A DNA stretch of 31,876 bases from a virus, in IMG/VR virus record IMGVR_UViG_3300021092_003951, positions 1-31,876 of that record; one strand, written 5' to 3'. The notes under the pieces are model-generated. The model did no database searches. It was not told where the DNA came from and saw nothing but the letters and a program-made list of their open reading frames with translations. Positions 1 through 6,219 of the stretch are shown piece after piece. The position numbers and the translations under genes are program-made. The first letter of the stretch is position 1. Each line of letters begins with the position of its first letter.

Positions 1-46
1 CAGATGTTCACCTTTCTTCTGTTTGAAGATATCCCCGCCGGTGTGG

Positions 47-119
47 TGCGCCCTGCGGGGGTCGAACCCGCGACCAACGGATTAAAAGTCCGGTGCTCTA
101 CCAACTGAGCTAAAGGCGC
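47..119 (-). tRNA. tRNA-Lys (anticodon TTT)
   Basis: On the minus strand this folds as a complete cloverleaf: a 7-bp acceptor stem with one G-T pair, a D arm with GCTC/GAGC, the anticodon loop CTTTTAA, and a T arm with loop TTCGACC. CCA is encoded directly after it (44-46). The TTT anticodon reads AAA and AAG, which are abundant in this AT-rich, lysine-rich genome. It lies 8 bp after the stop of the next gene on the same strand and may be co-transcribed with it. Confidence 0.96.
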
Positions 120-127
120 AAAGTGCA

Positions 128-667
128 TCATGAAAGTGATTCGCTTAATTTTTTATAGACATCGCTCAACCAAATTTTTAATTTATCTGGCTCTTTCGTT
201 AGAACAGATATCCCAGTGCTGAAAAGATTACTGGTTGGGTCAACGACTATTGCGATTGATGTTGGTGGAAAGATATTGCAGGATATGATGTTTTCAGCCC
301 ACTCATTGAAAACTTGTTTTTTATCTGAGATATCGTCCCCCCAGCTTGCGGTTGTCCACCCATTGAGTATCTCTGTCCAACTATCTATCGTCGTTTCATA
401 GTGGCCCCTATGTGCACTGGTTGACACCCATTTTCTTTTGACGGCCAACACAGAATCATCTATTTCTTCACCTTCTTCGTTGACCCTGATGTGCTCTCCA
501 ACAAAATACTTGTTTACCCAATCGCCATTGGCAATATAAATAGTGGACAATGAGCTTTCATCACTATCCCTACACCACAAACACAAGTAGTCGTCTTGTG
601 TTGAGCTCCAACCACAGTCGCCATTTATATCTACTTCGTTTTCGCAATTACAGCACTTTTTCATCAT
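128..667 (-). CDS. hypothetical protein with N-terminal zinc-ribbon-like cysteines
   Basis: This is a 179-aa protein of unknown function. The N terminus is cysteine-rich (C5, C6, C8, C18) and is followed by a C-L-W-C knuckle near residues 29-32, so the first 32 residues could bind one zinc ion. The rest is acidic and tryptophan-rich with no motif I recognise. Its start overlaps the 3' end of the upstream helicase gene by about 20 bp, so the two are probably one translationally coupled unit. Two ATG codons are adjacent (667 and 664), with AAGAAAGA just upstream as a weak ribosome site, and either could be used. tRNA-Lys follows on the same strand. Confidence 0.75.
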   Translation of the reverse strand: MMKKCCNCENEVDINGDCGWSSTQDDYLCLWCRDSDESSLSTIYIANGDWVNKYFVGEHIRVNEEGEEIDDSVLAVKRKWVSTSAHRGHYETTIDSWTEILNGWTTASWGDDISDKKQVFNEWAENIISCNIFPPTSIAIVVDPTSNLFSTGISVLTKEPDKLKIWLSDVYKKLSESLS

Positions 668-2579
668 TATTCTTTCTTAATAGATTCATAATTAGCTGTA
701 CTGCTCCCGACTCTTCCGTAGTCTCCCCGCCTTCGACGGCGGCATCGACCACTGAACGTTTTTTCTCGATAAGAGAATATATCTCTTGGTCAATTGTGTC
801 AACAGCAAGCAGATATGTTGCGGTTACCGAGCCCTTTTGTCCAATTCTGTGCAGGCGCGAATATGTCTGGTCCACATCTGCCGGAGTCCATGGAAGTTCA
901 ACAAACAGGCATTCTTCTGCTGCGGTAAGCGTGTGCCCGGTCTTTGCTGCCTGTATTGATAGAACAATTACCGGAGCGTCTTTTATCGACTCCGTTTGAA
1001 AACGTCGCTTATTCTCCTCCACTTCTTCGACCGACATGCCACCCTGAATTCGAAGGTTGCCGTATTTACGAGCAATCTCATCAACGATGTCACGGTGATG
1101 AGCAGCGACCACAACCTTCTTGCCGTTTTCGATTCTGGCATTTATCCATTCCTCCACAACTTCCATCTTTGCTTTGGCAGCTAATTTTCGTAGAACCGAA
1201 AGTCTAACCAAATGCTCGTTTGCCTCTGCGCGAATCATTGCAGATACTGCAGCACCCCACATTGGCTTGCCTTCTTTTTTGGCGATTTCGCGAGCTCGTT
1301 CAGCAATGTAGAGAATTATGTCGTTTTCTGCTTTTTTGTATTCTTTTATTGCGTCAGACTCTCCGTCGACAACGACTTTACTGTGAATCACCGGTGGCAA
1401 CTCGGAAAGAACTTGGTCTTTTGTTCGGCGAATATAACAAGAGCCGCGCAATCTGTCGTTTAATTCATCCAAATGGGAATGCCCACTGATATTCCATACA
1501 CCAAATGAATCTTGGTAGGCAGCACAGTAGCGACGATAAAAACCCCACAATCCACCAAAATCCTTAAGGCGACCCAAAATATCTAATTGGCTGGCATATT
1601 CATTGGGCCTATTTGTTACCGGAGTGCCGGTAAGACACAGAATGATGCTGTTTTTGGGGGCACTATGCGCAATTTTTATCGCTGATTTGGTTCTTTGGGC
1701 ATTTGGGGTCTTGCAGTAATGGCTTTCATCGAAAATATATGCCTTGTGATTCAGTAATTGTTTTTGCCAATGAGAGATATTGCTATATCCAACTACCACA
1801 ACATCATATGTTCCGGGGTCGGGAAATGTTTTTCTATTGGTTACCGAAGCTACGTTGAGCTTTGGGAGCCATTTATTCCATTCAGAGACCCAGTTAAGAA
1901 CAAGACTTGGTGGACAAACAACAACAGCCGGATACGAGTCGGCCACATGCTCAACTGTTGCCATTGCTTGAATCGTTTTGCCTAAACCCATCTCATCCGC
2001 GATGAATGTTCTCATTGTTTTTGCCGCATAAACCACACCGGCGCGTTGGTATGGCAGTAAATTTCCGGTCAAAGAAGGTATTTCGAGCTCAGCATCTGTT
2101 GAGCGAGAGGCTTCAATAAAATCATTCATTTTTGTAATCACAGAATCAGCAATCATTCTTACGTCTTGTTCGACTTGTATCTCAAAACTGTCTGCCCATT
2201 CGATAATTGACCGTATAGATGATTGTGGGGCACGCCAAGAATATGCTTTTGAATCCCAAGAGACAGCCGGAATCTGTTTTACGGCTTTTATGATGACGCG
2301 CTCGTAGGGAAAACGCATGTAAACCATGCCATCTTGAAGAAAAACACGAGATTTTCCCACCGGTTTCTTGGGAACATCAAATTTCATTACATCAACAGAA
2401 ACGCTGAAGTTGTGGCGAAGAGCAAAGTCCCTCCCCTCGCCAATCGATGTGAGAGGAAGCTTCCAAACACGCGAAATTTTGTCCCATCTGGCGCCGGGTA
2501 TTTGTTTTATTTCATTGACCTGAGCCTGATTGAACGGGAAATCTAGAACTATTTCATTTTTTTCTAGATATAGACGCAT
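648..2579 (-). CDS. SNF2-family DEAD/H-like helicase with HARP-like N-terminal repeats
   Basis: This 643-aa protein is a superfamily 2 SNF2-type ATPase. Two similar segments near residues 20-42 and 96-118 share an I-P-x-x-x-W-D-x-x-x-x-x-W-x-x-P pattern; they resemble the HARP-type repeats of SMARCAL1-like annealing helicases. Walker A is DEMGLGKT (195-202) and Walker B is DESH (284-287). Motif III is LTGTP (about 316), and motif VI is SRLHRIGQKG near residue 590, a SNF2 hallmark. All core motifs are intact and the length is normal for phage SNF2 proteins. The likely role is remodelling branched or stalled replication DNA. Its 3' end overlaps the zinc-ribbon gene downstream. Confidence 0.93.
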   Translation of the reverse strand: MRLYLEKNEIVLDFPFNQAQVNEIKQIPGARWDKISRVWKLPLTSIGEGRDFALRHNFSVSVDVMKFDVPKKPVGKSRVFLQDGMVYMRFPYERVIIKAVKQIPAVSWDSKAYSWRAPQSSIRSIIEWADSFEIQVEQDVRMIADSVITKMNDFIEASRSTDAELEIPSLTGNLLPYQRAGVVYAAKTMRTFIADEMGLGKTIQAMATVEHVADSYPAVVVCPPSLVLNWVSEWNKWLPKLNVASVTNRKTFPDPGTYDVVVVGYSNISHWQKQLLNHKAYIFDESHYCKTPNAQRTKSAIKIAHSAPKNSIILCLTGTPVTNRPNEYASQLDILGRLKDFGGLWGFYRRYCAAYQDSFGVWNISGHSHLDELNDRLRGSCYIRRTKDQVLSELPPVIHSKVVVDGESDAIKEYKKAENDIILYIAERAREIAKKEGKPMWGAAVSAMIRAEANEHLVRLSVLRKLAAKAKMEVVEEWINARIENGKKVVVAAHHRDIVDEIARKYGNLRIQGGMSVEEVEENKRRFQTESIKDAPVIVLSIQAAKTGHTLTAAEECLFVELPWTPADVDQTYSRLHRIGQKGSVTATYLLAVDTIDQEIYSLIEKKRSVVDAAVEGGETTEESGAVQLIMNLLRKNNDEKVL

Positions 2580-2588
2580 GTATAGATT

Positions 2589-2864
2589 TTATAGTTCAGC
2601 AAGAAGACTTTTGTCGAAATCTATCTGAATTTGAGCATGCCATTTTGCGGCATTGCAGCAGATTGCATAGGCGAAAAGTATTCTTGGGTCGATTTCGCGC
2701 TGTTCTGTTGCTTTGGGTGAATTATTAACAAATAAACATGGCTCTGATTCGGCAAGTAATTTAATCAGCAACCCCGGTTGAATATTTGTAGAATGAGTTT
2801 TGGTTCTTTCTAGTTTTTTTTCTTTTTCGTACTCTTCTATGTCGTGGGTGTCCCTGCTCGTCAT
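2589..2864 (-). CDS. hypothetical protein
   Basis: This 91-aa protein has a charged, lysine/glutamate-rich N-terminal third followed by a more hydrophobic C-terminal half (IDPRILFAYAICCNAAKWH). I do not recognise the family. I chose the start MTSRD because its ATG overlaps the TGA of the small membrane ORF upstream in a TGATG arrangement typical of translational coupling. An ATG 21 bp further upstream is in frame but would overlap that ORF more. It ends 9 bp before the helicase start, so it belongs to the same minus-strand operon. Confidence 0.7.
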   Translation of the reverse strand: MTSRDTHDIEEYEKEKKLERTKTHSTNIQPGLLIKLLAESEPCLFVNNSPKATEQREIDPRILFAYAICCNAAKWHAQIQIDFDKSLLAEL

Positions 2865-2992
2865 CAGAGGTTGTTCCCCATGCACGACGAAATAAAGGCT
2901 CCCATGAATACGAAGTAAAGCAGGATTCCACCGGCAAGCAGATACTTGCCAAACGTCCTGTACTTCCTTACATATTTGAATTCATTTTTCAT
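2864..2992 (-). CDS. small single-pass membrane protein (42 aa)
   Basis: This is a short ORF. The first 16 residues are basic (MKNEFKYVRKYRTFGK). A hydrophobic span of about 20 residues follows (LLAGGILLYFVFMGAFISS), then a short C-terminal tail. This is the charge pattern of an N-in single-pass membrane peptide. Its ATG overlaps the end of the upstream 63-aa gene and its stop overlaps the next start as TGATG, so both ends fit coupled translation. I cannot name a function; many phages carry such peptides as holin-like, superinfection-exclusion or uncharacterised proteins. Confidence 0.6.
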   Translation of the reverse strand: MKNEFKYVRKYRTFGKYLLAGGILLYFVFMGAFISSCMGNNL

Positions 2993-3173
2993 CGGCATCA
3001 CAATGTTTCTCCATTTTTATTTGATTATCTCTGAGGATTCTATAGTTTTCTTGAGAGATGTCAAGTTTGAATTTTGTTCTTGGATATTTATAAAGAAGCC
3101 AGACCTTAAAGTCCGCGAGGGTTTGGGGAACCTTGTTTGCCGACCCAAACAGGGGGTTATATCTCCGTTCCAT
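2982..3173 (-). CDS. hypothetical protein (63 aa)
   Basis: This small basic protein starts MERRYNPLFGSANKV and has a central hydrophobic stretch (LADFKVWLLYKYP). I do not recognise it. The reading frame stays open upstream into the 304-aa gene, but the ATG at 3173 has a strong G-rich ribosome site (GGGGGGC) about 6 nt upstream and begins 32 bp after that gene stops, so I use this start. The ORF overlaps the next small membrane ORF by 11 bp. The dense packing suggests a real operon member. Confidence 0.6.
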   Translation of the reverse strand: MERRYNPLFGSANKVPQTLADFKVWLLYKYPRTKFKLDISQENYRILRDNQIKMEKHCDADEK

Positions 3174-3205
3174 TTGAGATGCCCCCCGTTTGGGTTGGCC
3201 TGAGA

Positions 3206-4120
3206 CTAGCTCAGAACTGTGTTTTGTTCCTCTGGGTTTGTGGACTTCTTCTTTTTGCCATCCAAAAAGTAGACCAACTCCTTCAATCCCGGATTCATCA
3301 TGTTTGCGGCGTTCGGCGTGTACTTGCCGTAGACGTTGAATGTTCCGTCGCTCTGCTTTTCTTGACGAAGAGAGATTTGGCTCATGTCGAATCCGTAGCG
3401 GCTTTGCCACTTCCAACGGAAGGAAAACCAGCCGTCAGTGTTTGTCACGCCACTTGACAGAAGGTGCTCAACCCGTGGGGCTGAATTGATGAACTGAAGG
3501 AACTTCGCTTCGTCCTTGCTGAGTGGGTACATCCCGGCATGTATGAGGGAGACCTTTGATGGCTTTTTGGCAACGGACTTTCGAGAATGCTTTGTCTTGG
3601 AGACAGCAGGCTTGCTCTCTTCGCGCGCTTCGATGCTGGTGCGCGGAGTGGCGTTGCTAATCACAATTTTTTCGTTCTTTGCAGCAACTGCGCCAAGCTT
3701 CGCCATTTTTTTCGCAAGTACTTTCATGCGATTTTGACCGAATTTGTTCATGGTCCCACCGGTGTATCTGGCATAGTGATTGATTTTGCCATTTTCGGAA
3801 CGGCGGACCATTTCAAAGCATGCTCCCATTTGGTAAAGACCAATGTCCTGTCGCTTCTTGTTGCCGGAGAAAACGAGGAACCACTTATTCGGATTCGACG
3901 TGAGTGTGAGGACCACAATGTCGAATTTGGAGAGTTTGACGGCTTCCTTGACGGGCGTGGGATTGTTCAGGTCGTCTGCCGCCTGTGGAATGATGATTCC
4001 CGACTCTTTGATTGCGGCGGAAATTGATTCAAGGGAAGAATCGCTCATTTTGCCGAATTGCTTCGTCGAGCGAAGAATGCTCTTCAGCTCTTGGGTTGGT
4101 GTGGGCTTATTCTTTTTCAT
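3206..4120 (-). CDS. hypothetical protein, 304 aa, basic middle region
   Basis: I do not recognise this protein. It has an N-terminal helical region (about 1-60), a mixed alpha/beta segment (about 65-125, FDIVVLTLTSNPNKWFLVF), a lysine-rich linker (about 165-190, with KTKHSRKSVAKKPSK), and a C-terminal segment rich in aromatics (about 220-285). The two globular segments both end in a G-K/R-x-N-x-Y-x-x-Y-T-like string, which may reflect an old internal duplication. A GGAG ribosome site precedes the ATG. It heads a minus-strand operon and is transcribed divergently from the H1-like gene at 4438. A nucleic-acid-binding role is only a guess from the basic linker. Confidence 0.75.
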   Translation of the reverse strand: MKKNKPTPTQELKSILRSTKQFGKMSDSSLESISAAIKESGIIIPQAADDLNNPTPVKEAVKLSKFDIVVLTLTSNPNKWFLVFSGNKKRQDIGLYQMGACFEMVRRSENGKINHYARYTGGTMNKFGQNRMKVLAKKMAKLGAVAAKNEKIVISNATPRTSIEAREESKPAVSKTKHSRKSVAKKPSKVSLIHAGMYPLSKDEAKFLQFINSAPRVEHLLSSGVTNTDGWFSFRWKWQSRYGFDMSQISLRQEKQSDGTFNVYGKYTPNAANMMNPGLKELVYFLDGKKKKSTNPEEQNTVLS

Positions 4121-4153
4121 CTTGTTTACTCCAGTTTTGATAGGTGATGATGA

Positions 4154-4167
4154 AACCCCTTTTGGGG
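4154..4167 (-). promoter_or_regulatory. short hairpin in the leader of the 304-aa gene
   Basis: On the minus strand a perfect CCCC-AAAA-GGGG stem-loop lies a few bases after the proposed transcription start and about 35 nt before the ATG. It is followed by TTTC rather than a long T run, so it is more likely a 5' stabilising hairpin than a terminator. Confidence 0.4.
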
Positions 4168-4175
4168 CACCATGG

Positions 4176-4205
4176 ACACTAGGGGGGATGTCAATAGAAA
4201 AGCAA
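4176..4205 (-). promoter_or_regulatory. candidate promoter for the 304-aa gene operon
   Basis: On the minus strand, TTGCTT (4200-4205) and TAGTGT (4176-4181) are separated by 18 bp. TAGTGT fits the actinobacterial TAnnnT -10 pattern, and the same hexamer lies upstream of the 8476 gene. A TTGACA (4189-4194) lies between them but has no well-spaced -10. Confidence 0.35.
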
Positions 4206-4249
4206 CCCCTTTTTAAAAATATTTTTTAGGCCCTCTTGGGGGTGCTTTT
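4198..4249. repeat. inverted repeat in the divergent intergenic region
   Basis: The arms AAAAGCA-A-CCCC (4198-4209) and GGGG-TGCTTTT (4239-4249) pair over 11 bp with one bulged A, around an AT-rich loop. The left arm overlaps the -35 of the minus-strand promoter. It could be an operator, or a terminator for read-through toward the plus strand because it ends in a T run. Together with the neighbouring promoter and leader calls it accounts for most of the gene-free stretch 4121-4437. Confidence 0.45.
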
Positions 4250-4270
4250 TAGTTGGGGGGGTGGGGGTAC

Positions 4271-4299
4271 TTGTAATGCCGGAATGTTATGGTTAATAT
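4271..4299 (+). promoter_or_regulatory. candidate promoter for the H1-like gene
   Basis: TTGTAA (4271-4276) and TAATAT (4294-4299) are spaced by 17 bp. The predicted start near 4306 would open the transcript at the first arm of the structured leader. An alternative -10 is TATAAG at 4302-4307. The match to consensus is only moderate. Confidence 0.35.
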
Positions 4300-4307
4300 G
4301 TTTATAA

Positions 4308-4393
4308 GTCTTCCAAGGCCCTCTTGGCACAGCAATACGCCATGAAGCTCCCCTCAACTGGTTGTGCATAACCAGAAGTGGGCCTGGAAGACG
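4308..4393 (+). ncRNA. possible structured leader RNA (three-way junction)
   Basis: An outer stem pairs GTCTTCCAAGGCCC (4308-4321) with GGGCCTGGAAGAC (4381-4393), with one bulged base. Inside it are a short TGGC/GCCA hairpin (about 4325-4342) and a perfect 6-bp CTGGTT/AACCAG hairpin with a 6-nt loop (4358-4375). The element ends 44 bp before the ATG of the lysine-rich gene and begins where a transcript from the candidate promoter would begin. I do not recognise it as a known riboswitch. It could be a leader, a small RNA or a protein-binding site. Confidence 0.4.
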
Positions 4394-4437
4394 AATACAA
4401 TCAAAACCAACAAACAAAACACTAAGGACAAACACAA

Positions 4438-4626
4438 ATGGCAACAAAGAAGAAGCCAGCCAAAAAGGCTCCGGCAAAGAAGAAGCCAGCCAAAAAGGCT
4501 CCGGCAAAGAAGAAGCCAGCCAAAAAGGCTCCGGCAAAGAAGAAGGCTCCAGCAAAGAAGAAGGCATCGGTCAAGACCGCATCTCGTCCACTCGCCCTCG
4601 TACAGAACGCTGTTTCAGTCGCCTGA
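4438..4626 (+). CDS. lysine/alanine/proline-rich histone H1-like protein
   Basis: This 62-aa protein is built almost entirely from a KKKPAKKAPA decapeptide repeated three times and then degenerate copies. A short non-repetitive C terminus (about 46-62, SVKTASRPLALVQNAVSVA) follows. Such tails resemble eukaryotic histone H1 and bacterial AlgP/HU-type extensions and should bind DNA or RNA electrostatically. The likely role is nucleoid compaction or neutralisation of DNA charge. The gene has a structured leader region and runs directly into the next ORF with no gap, so the two are co-expressed. A second, different lysine-rich protein is encoded at 28126-28386. Confidence 0.75.
   Translation: MATKKKPAKKAPAKKKPAKKAPAKKKPAKKAPAKKKAPAKKKASVKTASRPLALVQNAVSVA
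4446..4535 (+). repeat. three tandem 30-bp direct repeats inside the H1-like gene
   Basis: A 30-bp unit encoding KKKPAKKAPA occurs three times in tandem with what looks like exact nucleotide identity, then decays into partial copies. Exact identity suggests recent expansion by slippage or recombination, so copy number may vary between related phages. Confidence 0.8.
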
Positions 4627-4875
4627 ATGAAGAAAGCCGATGAATTTTCATTCGATGAATGGATGAAAATAGGCATTGAAAATAATTGGTGTGGCCCACC
4701 GGTTTGCTATGTGCACGACAGTCTTCCTCTCTCCGAGGAAGAACTTGACCTCATTGAGCAGGAAGACCCGTGCATACATATTGTCCGTCTTTACAACGAC
4801 AAAGAACACAAAAAACAGATTGAAGAAGCCCATTCGCCATCACAGTGGCGAAATATATTTACTAAAAAAGTATAA
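4627..4875 (+). CDS. conserved actinophage-type hypothetical protein
   Basis: This is an 82-aa acidic protein. The stretch W-C-G-P-P-V-C at about residues 21-27, the following acidic region (LSEEELDLIEQEDPC) and C-I-H-I-V-R-L-Y (about 55-62) recall a family of small hypothetical proteins common in actinobacteriophages. I make that link from memory of the pattern, not from a search. The three cysteines could be metal ligands. Its ATG follows the TGA of the H1-like gene with no gap, so translation is probably coupled. It converges with a possible small ORF on the other strand. Confidence 0.75.
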   Translation: MKKADEFSFDEWMKIGIENNWCGPPVCYVHDSLPLSEEELDLIEQEDPCIHIVRLYNDKEHKKQIEEAHSPSQWRNIFTKKV

Positions 4876-4880
4876 TCAAA

Positions 4881-4997
4881 TCAACCACAACATTTAAATC
4901 TTCCAAGTTTTTTGGGACGTTCTGGTTTTTGAATATCTTTAACGAAAACGACGGAGCGTTTTACTTTCGGAGTTTCTTCTTTTTTCTTTCTACCCAT
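4881..4997 (-). CDS. small basic peptide (38 aa), putative
   Basis: This short ORF begins MGRKKKEETPKVKRS and ends FKCCG. It fills the otherwise empty gap between the convergent 82-aa gene and the next minus-strand gene. GGGTGA lies about 10 nt upstream of the ATG as a possible ribosome site. The composition is highly charged and the C terminus carries a cysteine pair. No family is recognised, and the evidence is only the intact frame, its position and the ribosome site. Confidence 0.45.
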   Translation of the reverse strand: MGRKKKEETPKVKRSVVFVKDIQKPERPKKLGRFKCCG

Positions 4998-5044
4998 AGA
5001 CAAGTCACCCAATATATATTGTGCCACAAAATCAAGTAAATCTA

Positions 5045-5254
5045 TTAAAACAGTGAGTCCTGAATCGATTCAACACTGTCTTTGTCACTGCAAAATGTGT
5101 GTTTATAGTCGTGAAGTTCTTCCACAACCCTAGATATTGTCGTTCCCTTGGATTTGAGCCACACGATGGCTTTTCTTTCAATCATTGTGCTGGATTGGTC
5201 AATCGGTAAACCACAGACTTTGCATATGAATAGCGGTGGGAGTCCAGATGACAT
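5045..5254 (-). CDS. small CxxC protein, hypothetical
   Basis: This 69-aa protein has a CKVC knuckle at residues 11-14 and further His/Cys residues near 48-55 (HDYKHTFC), which could complete a zinc site. A helix-rich centre (IERKAIVWLKSKGTTISRVV) resembles the recognition part of small HTH proteins, but not closely enough to call. A GGTAGG ribosome site precedes the ATG at 5254. It follows the next gene upstream by 9 bp in a tight minus-strand cluster. Confidence 0.65.
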   Translation of the reverse strand: MSSGLPPLFICKVCGLPIDQSSTMIERKAIVWLKSKGTTISRVVEELHDYKHTFCSDKDSVESIQDSLF

Positions 5255-5263
5255 GAATACAAC

Positions 5264-5461
5264 CTACCAATGACCAAGCGGGCATTCTGCCCCAATGAGT
5301 TTTGTTTTTATATGCATAAAGCACCCACATTCAGCACACTGTTTTGATGCTTTTATAAATCTTGGACACTTTTTGCAAATATCGAATCTTTCGGTCGAAA
5401 GTTGCTCATCTACATAATTTCTTCGTCTAAAAATATGCCATGGGCGTGCTTTCCTAGTCAT
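5264..5461 (-). CDS. small zinc-ribbon protein (four cysteine knuckles)
   Basis: This 65-aa protein carries two CxxC pairs and a late cysteine: CKKC near 29-32, C-A-E-C-G-C near 43-48, and C-P-L-G-H-W at the C terminus. It resembles a small phage protein family with the pattern D-I-C-x-x-C-P...C-x-x-C-G-C-F-M...K-T-K-L...C-P. The function of that family is unknown; the metal-binding fold is clear. The ATG at 5461 overlaps the stop region of the upstream membrane peptide by 8 bp. A longer reading from a TTG at 5473 is possible but less likely. Confidence 0.75.
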   Translation of the reverse strand: MTRKARPWHIFRRRNYVDEQLSTERFDICKKCPRFIKASKQCAECGCFMHIKTKLIGAECPLGHW

Positions 5462-5558
5462 AATCTCTACCAAATTTTTTGTTTTTGCGACCAGAAGCCT
5501 TCATGCTTGCATAAAAAAGAAAAAGAAATCCAATGTAAATAAAATCCATTACGTCCAT
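5454..5558 (-). CDS. small membrane peptide (34 aa)
   Basis: The sequence MDVMDFIYIGFLFLFYASMK provides one short hydrophobic span, followed by a basic tail (RKNKKFGRDYD). The stop overlaps the start of the zinc-ribbon gene, and the ORF begins 10 bp after the preceding membrane ORF. It competes with a 62-aa ORF in another frame, which I reject because its composition is unlike a real protein. The function is unknown. Confidence 0.55.
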   Translation of the reverse strand: MDVMDFIYIGFLFLFYASMKASGRKNKKFGRDYD

Positions 5559-5567
5559 ATCGTTGTC

Positions 5568-5696
5568 CTAGTCGTCTTGTTTTGACTGTAGGTATTTTAC
5601 ATAAAAACCAATAATCAGGCAGGCAGTAACAACAATCACGGCAAAGGTGTTCCATTCGGAAAAGTCATGAATATTGTGATGGTCTGAAAATATCAT
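5568..5696 (-). CDS. small single-pass membrane protein (42 aa) starting at a tRNA 3' end
   Basis: The first 15 residues are polar (MIFSDHHNIHDFSEW). A hydrophobic segment follows (about 17-32, TFAVIVVTACLIIGFY), then a charged tail (KYLQSKQDD). The ATG lies only 4 nt after the discriminator base of tRNA-Met on the same strand, so there is no room for a ribosome site outside the tRNA. If RNase Z trims the tRNA, the downstream mRNA would be nearly leaderless. It forms a tandem with the 34-aa membrane peptide. The function is unknown; paired small membrane peptides occur in lysis or exclusion modules, but nothing here proves that. Confidence 0.55.
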   Translation of the reverse strand: MIFSDHHNIHDFSEWNTFAVIVVTACLIIGFYVKYLQSKQDD

Positions 5697-5700
5697 TTTG

Positions 5701-5773
<73 letters not shown>

Positions 5774-5785
5774 ATTTTGATTTTG

Positions 5786-5858
5786 TGGGCCGAGTGGGAA
5801 TTGAACCCACGACCCACACCTTATAAGAGTGTCGCTCTCACCACTGAGCTACCGGCCC
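5786..5858 (-). tRNA. tRNA-Ile (anticodon TAT)
   Basis: This is a complete cloverleaf with acceptor GGGCCGG/TCGGCCC, anticodon stem ACACT/GGTGT, loop CTTATAA and T loop TTCAATT. A TAT anticodon reads AUA directly, which is unusual in bacteria, where AUA is normally read by CAT modified to lysidine. CCA is not encoded. Confidence 0.94.
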
Positions 5859-5871
5859 GCAATCCTGCGGG

Positions 5872-6207
5872 TTACAGCTCCCGCTCAGCCAACGTGGTAC
5901 GTATGCTCTCTTCTATTGATTTGCTTGAAAATCCCTGCGGCTTAATTCTTTCAACCATATTGCCACCCCTAAAAAGAATGAGGGCGGGAACGGTACTGAA
6001 ACCGTATTTTACGGACATTTCCGGGTACTTATCTACATCTACTTTCGCAAAAGTGACAAGCCTGTCTTCCTGTTGTGAGAGATAATCAATTGTCGGTCCA
6101 ATTAGCTTGCATGGACCGCACCACGGAGCCCAAAAATCAACGAGAACTGGCAGTTCTGAAGACCTTATAAATTCGTCAAATGTTTCTGCGGTAAGTTCAA
6201 TTGTCAT
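5872..6207 (-). CDS. trxA: thioredoxin
   Basis: This is a 111-aa thioredoxin of normal length. The active site is W-A-P-W-C-G-P-C (27-34, redox cysteines C30 and C33), and the cis-proline region is F-S-T-V-P-A (about 73-78). It reduces protein disulfides in the cytoplasm. The window also encodes a class II ribonucleotide reductase, whose C-terminal cysteine pair needs a dithiol reductant, so this thioredoxin is a plausible phage-supplied donor. The two genes are far apart and on opposite strands, so the pairing is inference. It lies 12 bp downstream of the possible nuclease gene and just upstream of tRNA-Ile. Confidence 0.96.
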   Translation of the reverse strand: MTIELTAETFDEFIRSSELPVLVDFWAPWCGPCKLIGPTIDYLSQQEDRLVTFAKVDVDKYPEMSVKYGFSTVPALILFRGGNMVERIKPQGFSSKSIEESIRTTLAEREL

Positions 6208-6219
6208 GATTTATCCATA

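Noticed and set aside
2761-2952. 63-aa minus-strand ORF
   Set aside because: It is out of frame with both the 42-aa membrane ORF and the 91-aa gene, which together explain the same DNA with coupled starts.
4446-4535. Three evenly spaced repeats considered as a CRISPR array
   Set aside because: The units are tandem with no spacers and encode a repeated decapeptide in frame.
5467-5655. 62-aa ORF on the minus strand rich in Cys and Trp
   Set aside because: It overlaps two membrane-peptide ORFs in other frames that have better composition and proper coupling to the zinc-ribbon gene.
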